A stretch of 64,000 nt of DNA, from NCBI GenBank assembly GCA_964007475.1, contig OZ023273.1, positions 61,027,834 to 61,091,833 on the forward strand, in the 5' to 3' direction. This stretch comes from Hybos culiciformis. Lineage: Eukaryota > Arthropoda > Insecta > Diptera > Hybotidae. The notes beneath the pieces were generated by a model. That model ran no database searches, was not told the DNA's origin, and worked only from the letters and a program-made list of their open reading frames with translations. Below are positions 46,701 to 58,805 of this stretch, piece by piece. Within the stretch, counting starts at the first letter, position 1. Every line of letters starts with the position of its first letter. Made by a program: the position numbers and the translations under genes.

Positions 46701-49700
46701 TATTCAGATAATTTTGTCAATTAATTCCTTGAACTAGCTAGGTGTGACAAAAAAAATCCCTAGAGTTTCTAGATTGGTGCGATGTAAGAAAACACAACGT
46801 CGTTATTTATGTGTGATATGGGTTATTTCTTAATCTATGATAATTACCGGATTAGCCACTTTTAGTATTAGATAAGCTTTCATTTTTTGGTTATTACATT
46901 AAGGAAATGAATTTTTGTTACAAAAAATAAAATTTCGTTTTCTACAAATGAAGTTCAGCTTAGAGATGAAAAAAAAAAAAAATTAATTGTAGTTTTTTTT
47001 TTAATGTTCAAAACATCTTACTTTGGAATTTCTTTCTTTCTGACAATTTGTTAAAAACGTAAGTATGCTATTTAAATTATAACTATCATATTTTCTTTTT
47101 ACGTATAATAGCATTAAATACTTAAAGATAGGCTTGATAAAAAAAAAATGTTTTTAATATACTTCCAGAGAATTGAATGGTGTTAAAATCTCCTTAATTT
47201 ATGAAATCAGAAACTAGAAAAAGAGAAAACAAAATATTCTCTATTTATATATGTAAAAAGAAAATATTTGATAAAAAAAGAAAATATTACAATTTATTTA
47301 TATACCATATACATAATACATATATATAATATATGTATATATATTGAAATATGTATGCCTACGTATTATATTTTACTTTAAGTTATTTGTTCCAAATCTC
47401 GATGGGAATAAAAATCTTCTTAGTTTTCATATATTTACCTACTACATGTACATATATAAATTGCCAACCTATTTCAAAAATCTAAAATAATTTATAAATT
47501 TGTGGTTAATTAGTGAGGATAGTAAACAAACTTTTTTATTCTGTATTTTAAAACCATGAACCTTATGTTTTTTCTAAATATTTTTATTATTCTAATAATA
47601 ACTAAATTTAATCCAATATTAATAAATGAAGTAAATTTCTCTTCACGTGAATGAGTATCTCATATTATTATTTTTTTTGAACCATTTTTAAAATTTTCAT
47701 ATTTTTCTCATTTGGAGGGACAACTTTTACATTTTTTTCAATTCAAATATTTTAAATAAAAAGCCAGTTTCTCTTATCGTCGCGTCGAATACATTTCAAA
47801 GCTCTAAAATTATCTAGATTGAATTGCCTTTCAAATTACATTACTTATATGAAGTTTCTGGCACAATCGACGCGGTATTAAAAAGTCACTATTTAACTTA
47901 TATTTTCAACATTAAGTTCTTATAAAAAACAAATTGCTAACATTACAAAGTTTGTACGAATTGGTAAAGGATCTAAAATTAACTGTAAAAATGTTAAAAA
48001 AAAAGATTTTAGTATATGATGAACCCATTTAAATGACAAGGAGTGTATATGGTAGAATATAAATTCTAAGAAAATTATATTACATATTAATATATTATAA
48101 ATATTATAATATTTTATATATTATTATATTATATAAATTATACAAATCATGATCATGAAAAAGTACATTGCCATTGCGAGACATTTGTAATCTGCTTATT
48201 TACGGAATATTTACACATCCTACAAGAACAAGAAACAAAAATATAAAAATAATTTTATTTAATTCTCATTTTTATTACAAGAAAATTTAAAATCTACAAA
48301 AGAATTTAGAATTTGTGCTAGCAACGAAAAATTAAAAAAAAATTAATATAGTATTATCTTATGCCAAACTTTTATCAAAATATCGTCGTTCTTATGTATT
48401 TTTATATTACCAAATATGTATAAAAATATCTGAAAGTAAAAAATGACCAGCTAAGATAGAAACTTGTACAAATAAATTTTGAAAATTTGTTTTTATCAAG
48501 ATAAACAACCAACCAATATCTATCAAATTTGAACAAATTGAAGTTTTCTCATAATAAAAATTTCAATCACTTGTTTTGTATCTGTTTATTGATTCGTTAT
48601 ACATTATGAAAAAAACTATAATTTATCAATATTAATAAAAGCTTAGCACATTAATCTTCCCTTCCCATAATTTCAGTTTTTATTTAAGTATAAGCTATTA
48701 GATTTTTTTTCAAGTAGGTTTATTGTGTATAATTGAAAATGAGAATAAATGAAAACAATATTTTTTGTTTACCAAATACTTAATGTAAATAAAAATATTT
48801 TTATTTTTTAATAATACATATAAAATTATATATGTAGGTACTAAGTATGTAGTTTCAAATAATATGCTGAGAAACTTAAAATTTATGTGGTAACAGAAGT
48901 TGTTTGTATGTAGTCTCTTTTATTTGATGAAGTAATGAAAATCATCGATATATTTTTCTATCTTCTGGGTTTATATTTATATGTTCACATACATTTTTTT
49001 TTTTTTCAAATTTTCTTCAATTACACATTTACAGGGCCTAGAGGTAATTTTTCATAATACAAACCGCTGTACAACTGTGCATTATTGTATTATTATATTA
49101 AATTAAAAATTACTCTGGGCATCCCCATATCAATTGAAAAATTTTACTATTTATGAGAATTGAAAAATAATTTCCTTAATAAATACTACTCCAAGGAAAA
49201 CTTAGAGAACAATACCATCATAAACACTACAATCTGTCTTCACTACAATATAAAATTAAACCGATTTGGTATGTTCAGAGTTCAGGTTAAATTTGGAGTA
49301 CCTAACTGAATTTTGATGAGTTCTTCAAAATAGTGTTTAGGGGAGGGTTTTATTACATTTCTACGTTTCAGGACGGCTGGAATCGATTACTATCTGAATC
49401 TGAAATAAAATTTCTTAGAAAGCGGAAACAGATTCCACTAAAATTAATAAAAATTAAATCAAACCAAGCTGGTTCAAACCGGTTAGACTGATAGTATAAT
49501 ATAAAATTTCTTTTATATATTTCATGTTAAACAATATATACCTAAATATAAAAGTATATATTATACACATTTATCGTATTATTTTATTATATTTGCATTC
49601 TCAAAAGCATAGATTAACAACGGAGCTCAGATTTCATGGAATTTTTTTTTAATGGATTCTGATTTCCTATACAACATGATGATTTTGTTACTGTAAAATG

Positions 49701-51492
49701 TAAAATTAAATATTAAAAAAAGAATTCAATGATAAAATAAAATAAACCTTTTCAATAAACATTAAAATATGTTGAGTACTTGAGTCTATTAATTTTGAAG
49801 GAAAAAAGGAAAACTTGTTTTCCAAATCGGAAAGAAAAATAGGAATTACTTCTTGTGAACAATAATTCTAAATATATATATTTGTATTCATTTGTATACA
49901 TAAAGTTAAATAAAACATAAAAATTGAAACTATTAAATTAAAAAAGAACAGAGATTTTCTTTCTAAAGAATGAAAAAAGAAAGGGATATTTTATTGTGTA
50001 AAAAATTATTTTTTTGGTTTTTTTATGATTCGAAAGAAAAACTTTAAATTTTATAGTTTATTGAATCTCATTATGATTTCATATTTATTATTTACTTTTC
50101 TTTATATAATAATGTATGCATAACGCAGTAAATTAGGCTTTAAAAGGTTGAAAATCAGTTATATTTTAGTTAGATGGATCGAATAAAAATTAGAAGCATA
50201 TTTATTTATTATTAAAAAATTGAAATGAGGTTATTACATTCTTAACGTTAACGTTCATATAAGGTGTGTAGAGATATGTAAGTAAAGGGTTCGAAAACTA
50301 ATATGTAACAGGAACTTAGAATTATTTATTTTATATACTACATATGTATCGTATCTGCATATTTTCTTTAGAGTTGAAGCACAAATTTTCGAGTTTTAAA
50401 AAACTAGGGATTAAAAAATTTTGAAATATAGATTTTGTTCGACTGCGCTACACTTATGTTTAACATATTTCATATATTATCACTATTATTTTTTTTTAAT
50501 TTATTTTCAATAACTTTGCTAGTTTTTTATATATTTTTTAATAGTAAGTCATCATTATCAATATATTTTTTAATATTTAAACACAAAAGAAATATTAATT
50601 TTTCTATCCTTTTTAATTTCAGATTTTATTATCATTGTGGATGTGAGCATAATTTTATTGAAAGCTTGAAAAAAAAAATTTCCATTTTTGTTTTTAATGA
50701 TGTTATTGAACTATGTACTCTGGAATTCTAATGTAATTAAAAAATATTTGATAGAAAAATATGTACATTGTTTATAATTAAAAAAAAAAAAAAACAATTA
50801 AAATAATGTCATTTCAAAATATTACACAGATTATGTAAAAAAAATAAAAAAAAAATATTAAAACAAAACCAAGAATTAACTTATATATAACTTAAAATTG
50901 AAAATTATAAAACTATGAAATAATATTTATTTTGTCAACAAGAAAACACATAAATACAAAAGTTAACATTAATATAACCTTATGTAAAATTAGACTAAAA
51001 TTTAAAATTAATTAAAAACCATATTTAAAATATGTAAATATTTATTTAAAAATAAGTTAAATGTAATGTAATGTTCGTAACTAAATAAAAATAAAAAAAA
51101 TAAAAATTAAATCAAAATTAATATGATAATAATAAACAATAATTAATTTGTTTTTTGTTTTTTGTTTTCACGTATTTTAAATTCATAAAATAATATTATA
51201 AAAACATAAAAACTGGATTTAAAAAAAATTAACCAAAACAAAAATATTTACTTAATAAAATATAAAACAAGTCAACAAAAAAAAAAAACAAAATAAAACT
51301 ACAGACACCAATTAAATAATACCATAAAATCTAATAAAATAATATCAAAAGAAATAAATTACAAGAAACGCTACAAAAATTTTTAATTAATAAAAGAAAA
51401 TTAAACAAAAAAAAAACTTTAAAAATAAAAATTATTTTAAATTAAGAAAAATAAAAAAAAAAAATAAAATAAAAAAAATTATAAATTCTAAA
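43781..51492. other. Long AT-rich 5' flank of Nmdar1, no gene seen
   Basis: About 7.7 kb in which no exon was recognised. Features are limited to homopolymers, AT microsatellites (47320-47345, 48090-48140) and compositional frames such as 50435-50731. The last 700 bp is extremely A-rich and may include an untranslated leader. Confidence 0.5.
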
Positions 51493-51660
51493 ATGACGTC
51501 CAATGTTATTAAAATAAATTCAATAATTATTTGTATCCTGATCAATTTTAATATTGGTATCATGCAAAAACCATCCAGCAACGATAATCCGACCTCATAC
51601 AATATTGGCGGAGTATTAAGTAGTGAAAGTAGTGAGAAATATTTTGCCGAAGTAATATCA
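51493..51660 (+). CDS. Nmdar1: Probable first coding exon of NMDA receptor subunit 1
   Basis: 168 bp open from ATG to a GTAAGT donor at 51661 (phase 0) encode 56 aa. Residues 10-24 form a hydrophobic signal-peptide core. The stretch DNPTSYNIGGVLSSESSEKYF (31-51) matches the start of the mature insect NMDAR1 amino-terminal domain, whose hallmark is YNIGGVLS followed by an acidic/Ser run and a conserved Phe. The rest of the receptor (amino-terminal domain, ligand-binding domain, pore, GluN1-type glycine site) would be encoded downstream. I found no following exon in the remaining 12.3 kb, so intron 1 should be long and contains several transposons. The frame also reads on for 26 codons past the donor without homology. 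Identification rests on a short motif; moderately high confidence. Confidence 0.8.
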
Positions 51661-51886
51661 GTAAGTATTATTAGTACTGTAAATATGTATAGATTATTTT
51701 TAAACTTAGATAATGATATTTATCCTGAAATATTCTAATAAAAGGTATTTATAAATTTATATAAATTGAAGCAAGAACTTGAGCAATAATTAACATTTAA
51801 AAAAAATCGCGGAATCAAAAAATTATACAATACAGTCAAAATTTTAGAATATTTACTCCAGTTGTTTTCGAATACTATATTGGTTA

Positions 51887-52604
51887 ATTCTGCACAGAGG
51901 CGGTTTTAATGGTGTCGGGGCTCCTGGCGGTGAAAAAAATTGGGCCGTACTCTCTAAATTATATGGATAAATAAAAACATACTTGATTTATTTTTAACAT
52001 CTATTTAAAAAAAAATAAATAAAACAATATTAATTAAAATTTAATGAAAAATCTTAAACAAAAAAAATTTCATTTAAATATTATTTCTATAAAATTAATT
52101 AACAAAAAATTATCAAAATAGAAAATAACATAGAATTACAGCTTTCAGCTATTTTTCTATTTTCTATTTCCTATCAGATTTAAAGAAAGGGTCGTACATG
52201 GCAATGGCAAGTAAAGCGCTGTTGGACTACATTGTTTTATACGCACTTACAGATCCTAATATTTACGCGACATAATTGCAGCATTATCATGGGATTGACC
52301 TCTACATTTATCATTTGGTATATTACACGAAATTCGGTAACACGATTTTAGACTAATATTTTCGATTTTTATTTTGCTGAACGCCGAACGCATATAGTAA
52401 ACATTTTGCAAAATTTACGTTTTCATGGCACTGTGAATAGAATAGAACAATAGAAGTAAAATTTTTGGAATTTTTTTAGTTTCATTGTTTTGCTGATTGG
52501 GCCCCTTCCGCCGCGGGTCTCCTTCTGTCGCGGGTCTCCTTCTGTCGCGGGTCCCCTGGCGGCCGCCATGTGCGACGCCCGTTAGAACCGCCTCTGATTC
52601 TGCA
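51887..52604. mobile_element. hAT-like non-autonomous element, 702 bp
   Basis: ATTCTGCA at 51887-51894 and 52597-52604 flanks an element with TIRs CAGAGGCGGTTTTAATGG and, complemented, CAGAGGCGGTTCTAACGG. The right part has two or three tandem copies of 'gtcgcgggtctccttct'; GC-rich ends flank an AT-rich middle. No transposase frame. The 8-bp duplication and CAG ends indicate hAT. Confidence 0.88.
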
Positions 52605-53692
52605 GTCTATTTGTTAACTTCAACGGAGAATTATTGAAATTAAATCTAGTCTTGGTGCATTTAGCTATTTATAATTTTATGTTCTCATACAGTCTACATG
52701 TGAATCAGCTTAAACTTTCAGAACATAGAAATCAAGTGAAAAATACTTGATAAAAATAAAAAAAAAATTATGTATATTTTTTGCAGTATTCACTACTGCA
52801 TGTGTGAAAGTGAATTATATTTTGTTAAAATTTTTCAATTTCCTTGAAAGCCATTCATCGAAAAGAGTATACATACATTATTAAAAAAATACTTGCAAAA
52901 AATATTATTTTTTACACATTCTTTCAATTAAAATTTAAAACATTAATTTGAGTATTAAGAAGCTGTATATGTACCAGAATTTGAAGTGGAATTCATAAAT
53001 TTATTGCATAAAATATGGATATAATATGAGCAATTAATTTGACTAAACAATAATGATATGAAAAAATTTATTAAACTATTATAATTTTTAAGAGGGCTCA
53101 GGAGCACTTGGGTAAAATGAACTTTATTTTCAAACCATATACACGAAAATAATCAAAATTTTGGAATCCCCTTATCTGATTTCAATGAAATTTTTAGATA
53201 TGGCTTTTTATTTTCACCTCATCATAATAATAAATTCAAGAATTTGCTTTAAATCTATCTTAATTTTATGAAATTTTTTGTTAATTTTTTTTATATTTTA
53301 ACCTTGTTTTATAGCTTCATATGTTACTGTCATTATCCTTAGAAACAATTCCTGGTTGTGGGTTCGATTCGCACCAAAATTGACAGAGAGATTAAATTAA
53401 TTTAAAATATATTTTATTTTCAAATGGAGCTTACATATTTATTTTGTTATTACATATAGGAAAAGAAAAGTTATTCATGCATTTAGAAATCAAAAATTTT
53501 TTTCCCTGGATAGAATAGTTGGTTTTAATTTTTTTTTTCTTTTTTCAGTATAGTTTATTGTTTGCATTAAGTACATATTTCTTTAAAAATTTGTCAAAAT
53601 AAAATTTAATTTCTGGTTTGAACATTTTCAACTCGAATAAAAAGATAAAAAAAAACTATGTTGGTGTTGAACTTTTCGTAAATACATACATA

Positions 53693-54663
53693 CATATAAC
53701 CAGGGCCTGTGAGAGACACTTGGAGGCCCAGGTCAGACAAAATATGTGGCCCCCTCTTTAATGAAAAAAACAATAACAATTTCTTTTTAAACTTTTGAAA
53801 ATGTGAAATAGTTCTTAGTCCTATATATAGTATTAACTACTGCTTAATAAACTTTTATATAATAACTATTCGGAATACCCGGCTTCGTAAGGTAGTATCG
53901 AACTTATATTAATATCAAAACACTTTAATCCAGATTTTGTGCACTAAAAAAACGGAATTTAAAAATTTGCTATACAGCCCTTCCCCGGAAACCCAAAACC
54001 TCGGATGGGTGTCTTAACACATCCAGTCTTCTAAATAGTCGATTCGCGTTCAACGCTATGACATTTTATCGGAATATAAGTAAATTTCAAAACCGGCTTC
54101 TAAACTAGCTCCCGTCGGAACCTCGGATCAAATTTTCTAGTACCCTATAATTTTCTCGAGTCTCTAGGCTAGTTATTTTCAAAATTTCGTAATTTGTTGT
54201 ATAACCCCTCAACGGTTGAGGGCCTTTCAACATCGGGTCCAAGGCTACAACATTTTATCGGAATGTTTGCAAAAACAGCATCTACGGCAGCCCCCCGGCG
54301 GGGCCTCGGAACAAAATTTCTGGTACCCTATAACCATCTCGGGTCCCAATGATACTTAAGTTCAAAATTTCAGCCAAATCGGTCCAGCGGTTTAGGTGTG
54401 ATTGAGGACAGAGAAACTGAGAAAAAGAGAAACAGAGAATTTGCATTTTTATTTATTATAAGAAGATTTCAACTTATGTTAATAAATATTCAACTTATGT
54501 TAATAAATATTTCACTAAGAAACACATGAATGAAATCATAATTTAAAAGTGCCAAGTAAATTTTTTGAACGTTTTGTATAATGTTGTTTGGAGGCCCCCT
54601 AAAGTAAGAGGCCCATGCCAAACGACCCTCCTGACCCCCCCTCTTCCTGGGCCTGCATATAAC
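53693..54663. mobile_element. hAT-like non-autonomous element, 955 bp, with a nested retroelement piece
   Basis: CATATAAC at 53693-53700 and 54656-54663 flanks an element with ends CAGGGCCTGTGAG and, complemented, CAGGCCCAGGAAG. The subterminal 'ggaggcccaggtcag' and 'ggaggccccc' regions are also inversely similar. The interior about 53870-54470 has a different composition and appears to be a separate insertion (next entry). Confidence 0.82.
53870..54470 (+). repeat. Retroelement-like sequence nested in the hAT element
   Basis: Starts with 'ggaatacccggcttcgtaag' and ends with 'tcagccaaatcggtccagcg' followed by a GA-rich stretch and 'tttatttattataagaa'. This arrangement is common at the 3' ends of insect RTE-type LINEs and their derivatives. 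Two diverged copies of a sub-unit with 'acattttatcggaat' and 'cctcgga' occur near 54060 and 54248. Exact family not assigned. Confidence 0.5.
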
Positions 54664-57600
54664 AGTCGACAAATCGTAGGATTGGGAAAATATTGTTGAT
54701 TGCACATCTTAAATTTTATTGTTTTAAAGAAATAAAAATTGTCTGAGAAGATAATACATATATGCAAGGTACATAATGCTAAGTACAAATGTATATATAA
54801 TAGAATATATAAAAAATATTATATTTCTGGGGTGTATCAGCAGACAGACACTAACTATGACTGGAATATCCTAGAGAATTATTAAGACAAGTACCTCTTT
54901 TTTTGATTATTTAAAATTGCCATTTGGTTCTTTGTTTGCATCCTTTCTTACTTCTTCGGTTATCAAAGTGAAATTTTTCTTTATTGAAGCACCTCTAATG
55001 GTGTTAATATTTTTTTCTAGACGAATTTCAAAATTATTACCCTGGTGGGTGAAATTGTTATTGATTTCTCTTATTGTTTATCGTTAAGTGATAATGAAGT
55101 ATATTGATGGAAAATACATAAGTTTTCAGTCCTATTAAACTAAAGAAAAAAAATAAATGTTGCAAATATGTTTACATGAGTATATACAAAAGACTTTTTG
55201 ACCAAATTAAACCCAAAATATACTTGTACATATATATAATATTATATAGTATTATAAATATAAATAAATACGATACGTAGTATAAATACATTTATATATA
55301 ATATAAGTTTGTTTATGTATCATAAAGAGAGATAATATTATATATATTTTATTATAAAATATTGTATAAAAAATATAGAATAGTAGGTACAATCAAATGA
55401 AATTTTTAAAGGGTTAAAAATCCTCAATGTAAATAGAGACACTTAAAAAAAAAGAACTTATTATATACATAATATGTATTGTATATATATATATGTATTG
55501 AGAACACTTAAGAGGACAAAAATTATTATTATTTTTTTTTTAAATAAAGAATTTACAATTTTCTTTTCTTATATTATATATAGTTGGGAAGAAGTCATGT
55601 TAAAAAAAAAATTAGGCTGATTCCATTCGGATAATGATGCATAAAATGGAAATAGTATAATTTCATGATGGAAACGAATGGATTAAAGTATACATCCTAT
55701 ATATATATGTATGTTACTTTTTTTTATAGATTCGAATTGTCATAAAAATTTTTATTGTGATGAAATTGTGCAGAAAATAGGATTCTTTTACCACACACAA
55801 TACTTATGTTGAATATGTATATTACATATATGTAAATTTCATTGTAATAAATTAAAAGCTTCTCATATTAAATTTTCTATTGAACTTACATGATATGTAC
55901 ATGTACATTGTACATATTATATAATGAATTTAGATATTATAATGAAATATACACATAAATATACAGCTTTATAGGAGGATCAAACCAAACCAACCACAAC
56001 TTAAATACCTATATTTATTAAAAATAAACAAATAAGAGCCAAATCAATTTATTCAATGATTTTATTAAGGAACAAAAATTTAAATAATGTTTTTATATAT
56101 AAGGAAAATATTATGAATATTAAAAAAGGACAACTCTGGGTCACTTTAACCGAGTAATGAAATTATAAATAATTACATATATTTTAGAAGAATAATTAAA
56201 AATAAAATCTATCATTAAGATAATCTTTTTTTTTAATGTAGGAGAATTTTATGCAGGGACAAAGATAAATATTTTACTCTTCATGAGTAATGAATGTCGT
56301 TAATAATATATACGTGAATCCTTTATAAAATAATTTTAAGCTTCATTCTTTGTACTGTATGTCTGCCGAATAAGTTCAAAACACAATTACTATACATAAC
56401 ATGGTTACGAATTATTTTTTTCTTATTAATAAAATGTTAAAATTTTAATTTAATTTATAAAATAATTATTTTAAAGTTTTAATTTAATTTATAAAAATAC
56501 TTGTGGCAGCGAAATAAGAGCTTATTAAAATATAATCCGGTTCAGCAATGATTGCAGCATAATTCTGAAAATTAATTTTTTTACTTTTTATATTAGATTT
56601 TGATTGAAATTACTAATAATATAAAAATTCACATAATATTTATATAATTGGACATTTTTAACAACCCATTTATTTATGATTAAAAAAATTGGCTACAATT
56701 ACTTAAGTATAATTACTTAAGTATAATAAGTTGGTTCTTGGAAAATAATTTACTACGTTGGTATGAGTGTTATAAAAGTATTATGAACATTATTTTTTTT
56801 TTTAATATTATCGATAAGATGTTTTAAATTTTAAAATAACGAAAATTTATTGCTCATTAAAATAATTTCGATCATTAATTTTGATTTATTATATTGACCT
56901 CTTATAAATTTTGTATACTCAAACCAAGAAATTTAAATAAATATATACATTAAATTTTTTAAAAACAATTTTAAAATTGTTTCATGTTATTCTGTTAGTA
57001 AAATGTCAAATCGCACATATTTTTTTTTATACATAAATGTAGAATTTTATTAAATATACATATATTTATAAAGATTTCCTAAAATATATTCATAAAAATC
57101 TTATAAAAATAATAAAATGCTTCGTTTATTTCATCAAAAATAAAAAAAAAAAATAATAAAACAAATAAAAAATATGAATTTATAGCTTTCCAATATAACA
57201 TAGCTTTGTTATTTTTGTAAATTTTTTTTTTTTTTATTTATTTATTATAATATTTTATAAAGTTCAATTCATATAAAACATTATGTTTTTTGTATGAATT
57301 TTGAACATTGAATTCCATAGAAATTTAGCCTTACATTAATAATATTATACATGTTATATATACTTTACAATATAGTATTTACTTGAAAGCTTGGTATTTA
57401 TTTGCGAATACATGTATAGTTGTAGGATTTTTACTAATGTAGAAATTTAAACCAGAATTTATATATAGACTCGGTCAATTGTCCTAAATAAAAAATCAGC
57501 AAAAATTTATAGTATCGCACTTATTATTTGATTCTAATATAATAACAGATTTTAATTTGTGAACATTTCAGTTTTAATTTAAATGAATGCTTGTAAATGA

Positions 57601-58484
57601 ATGTTAATAAATATAGGTATAAATATACAAATAAAAGTCAAGAATACTCTAGAATTTTTTTTTATGAACTTTAATAAATATATTAAACCATATGAACGCC
57701 AGCTCGTATATTGGTTAAAATTTGAAAAATTATTATATCATATTACATTTATTTATTTTAATATAATTTATTGTTCTCAAAGTAATTATATAATTTATTA
57801 ATGAAAAAGGAATATAACAATTTATTATCTTCACAGTATATATTTATAAATGAGAGAATATTATTAACGATAAAACAAATTTAATATTTTCTAACTTAAG
57901 ACATAACAAAATTGAAATAAATCCATCATTTTAATTTTTTTCTTTTTGTTTATTTTTCTTAAAATAAAAAAAAAATATATATATATTTTGTATAAGATAT
58001 TTTAAAATTCGTAATAAGTTATGTAAAATTGCAGAAAATAATAAACAAAAAAAAATATATATTTTCATATATATCCTAAAATAATGAAGAAAATCCTTTA
58101 AAAGAAAAGTATTTAATAATATTTTTTACAATGTGTACAAATATTATATAAAATATGAATTTTTTTTTTTAAATTAAATTTAACTATATAAAATTTTTTT
58201 GTATAAAGGGAAAAAAAAAAATTAAAAATGATATTTTCTGTCATCGTTTTTTATTTAAGCTTCAAAATAATTTGCCTTAAAAAAATTTTCATCTTAAAAA
58301 AAAATAAAAAATAAAAATAAAGTTGAATGCTTTGCAGGTTTCACTATATTTTGAAAAATATTATGTACATATATTTTGTGTTTTTTTTTTTTAAGGAAGA
58401 AAACTTGTATCTTATGTAATGCGTTTTAACAGATTTTGGACTTCTTTTTTTTTCTTTTTTCAAATAAATATAATTTATATACAT
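54664..58484. other. AT-rich sequence, presumed Nmdar1 intron 1
   Basis: No exon recognised. AT dinucleotide-rich tracts and homopolymers only (55220-55510, 57960-58330). Confidence 0.5.
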
Positions 58485-58488
58485 AAAG

Positions 58489-58752
58489 TGTAGGATGCCG
58501 TATTTTTTTAAAATAAATGTTCAAACAAAAATTAATTTTAATTAATTTATTAACTTTGAGGTTTCAACCTTCTTTTCTCAAATCTTTACATGGAATGAAT
58601 AATTTGACGCTTAACCTAAATTTCTTTATTTACAAAAATCATTCTGTCTCTTTTTCTTTTTCAACGATAATATTGACAGCATAGTAAGTGAAGACTTCAG
58701 ACAGTTTGTGACTCGTTCCTAATAATACAACCTACTTTTTGATTCTCTTACA
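58489..58752 (-). repeat. 3' LTR of the Ty3/Gypsy element
   Basis: 264 bp, TG...CA, identical by eye to 63301-63564. It follows the gag-pol stop codon (58806-58808) by about 53 bp in element orientation. Confidence 0.97.
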
Positions 58753-58805
58753 GCTCGTCCATCCTGACAGTTCGATCGACCCGATCAACTTTGTAAAAAT
58801 TAACA

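Noticed and set aside
50435..50731. 98-codon frame upstream of Nmdar1
   Set aside because: Phe/Ile-rich translation of T-rich DNA with no homology or splice context.
53349..53376. Possible tRNA at 'ggttcgattcgcacc'
   Set aside because: There is a B-box-like string but no A box or cloverleaf upstream.
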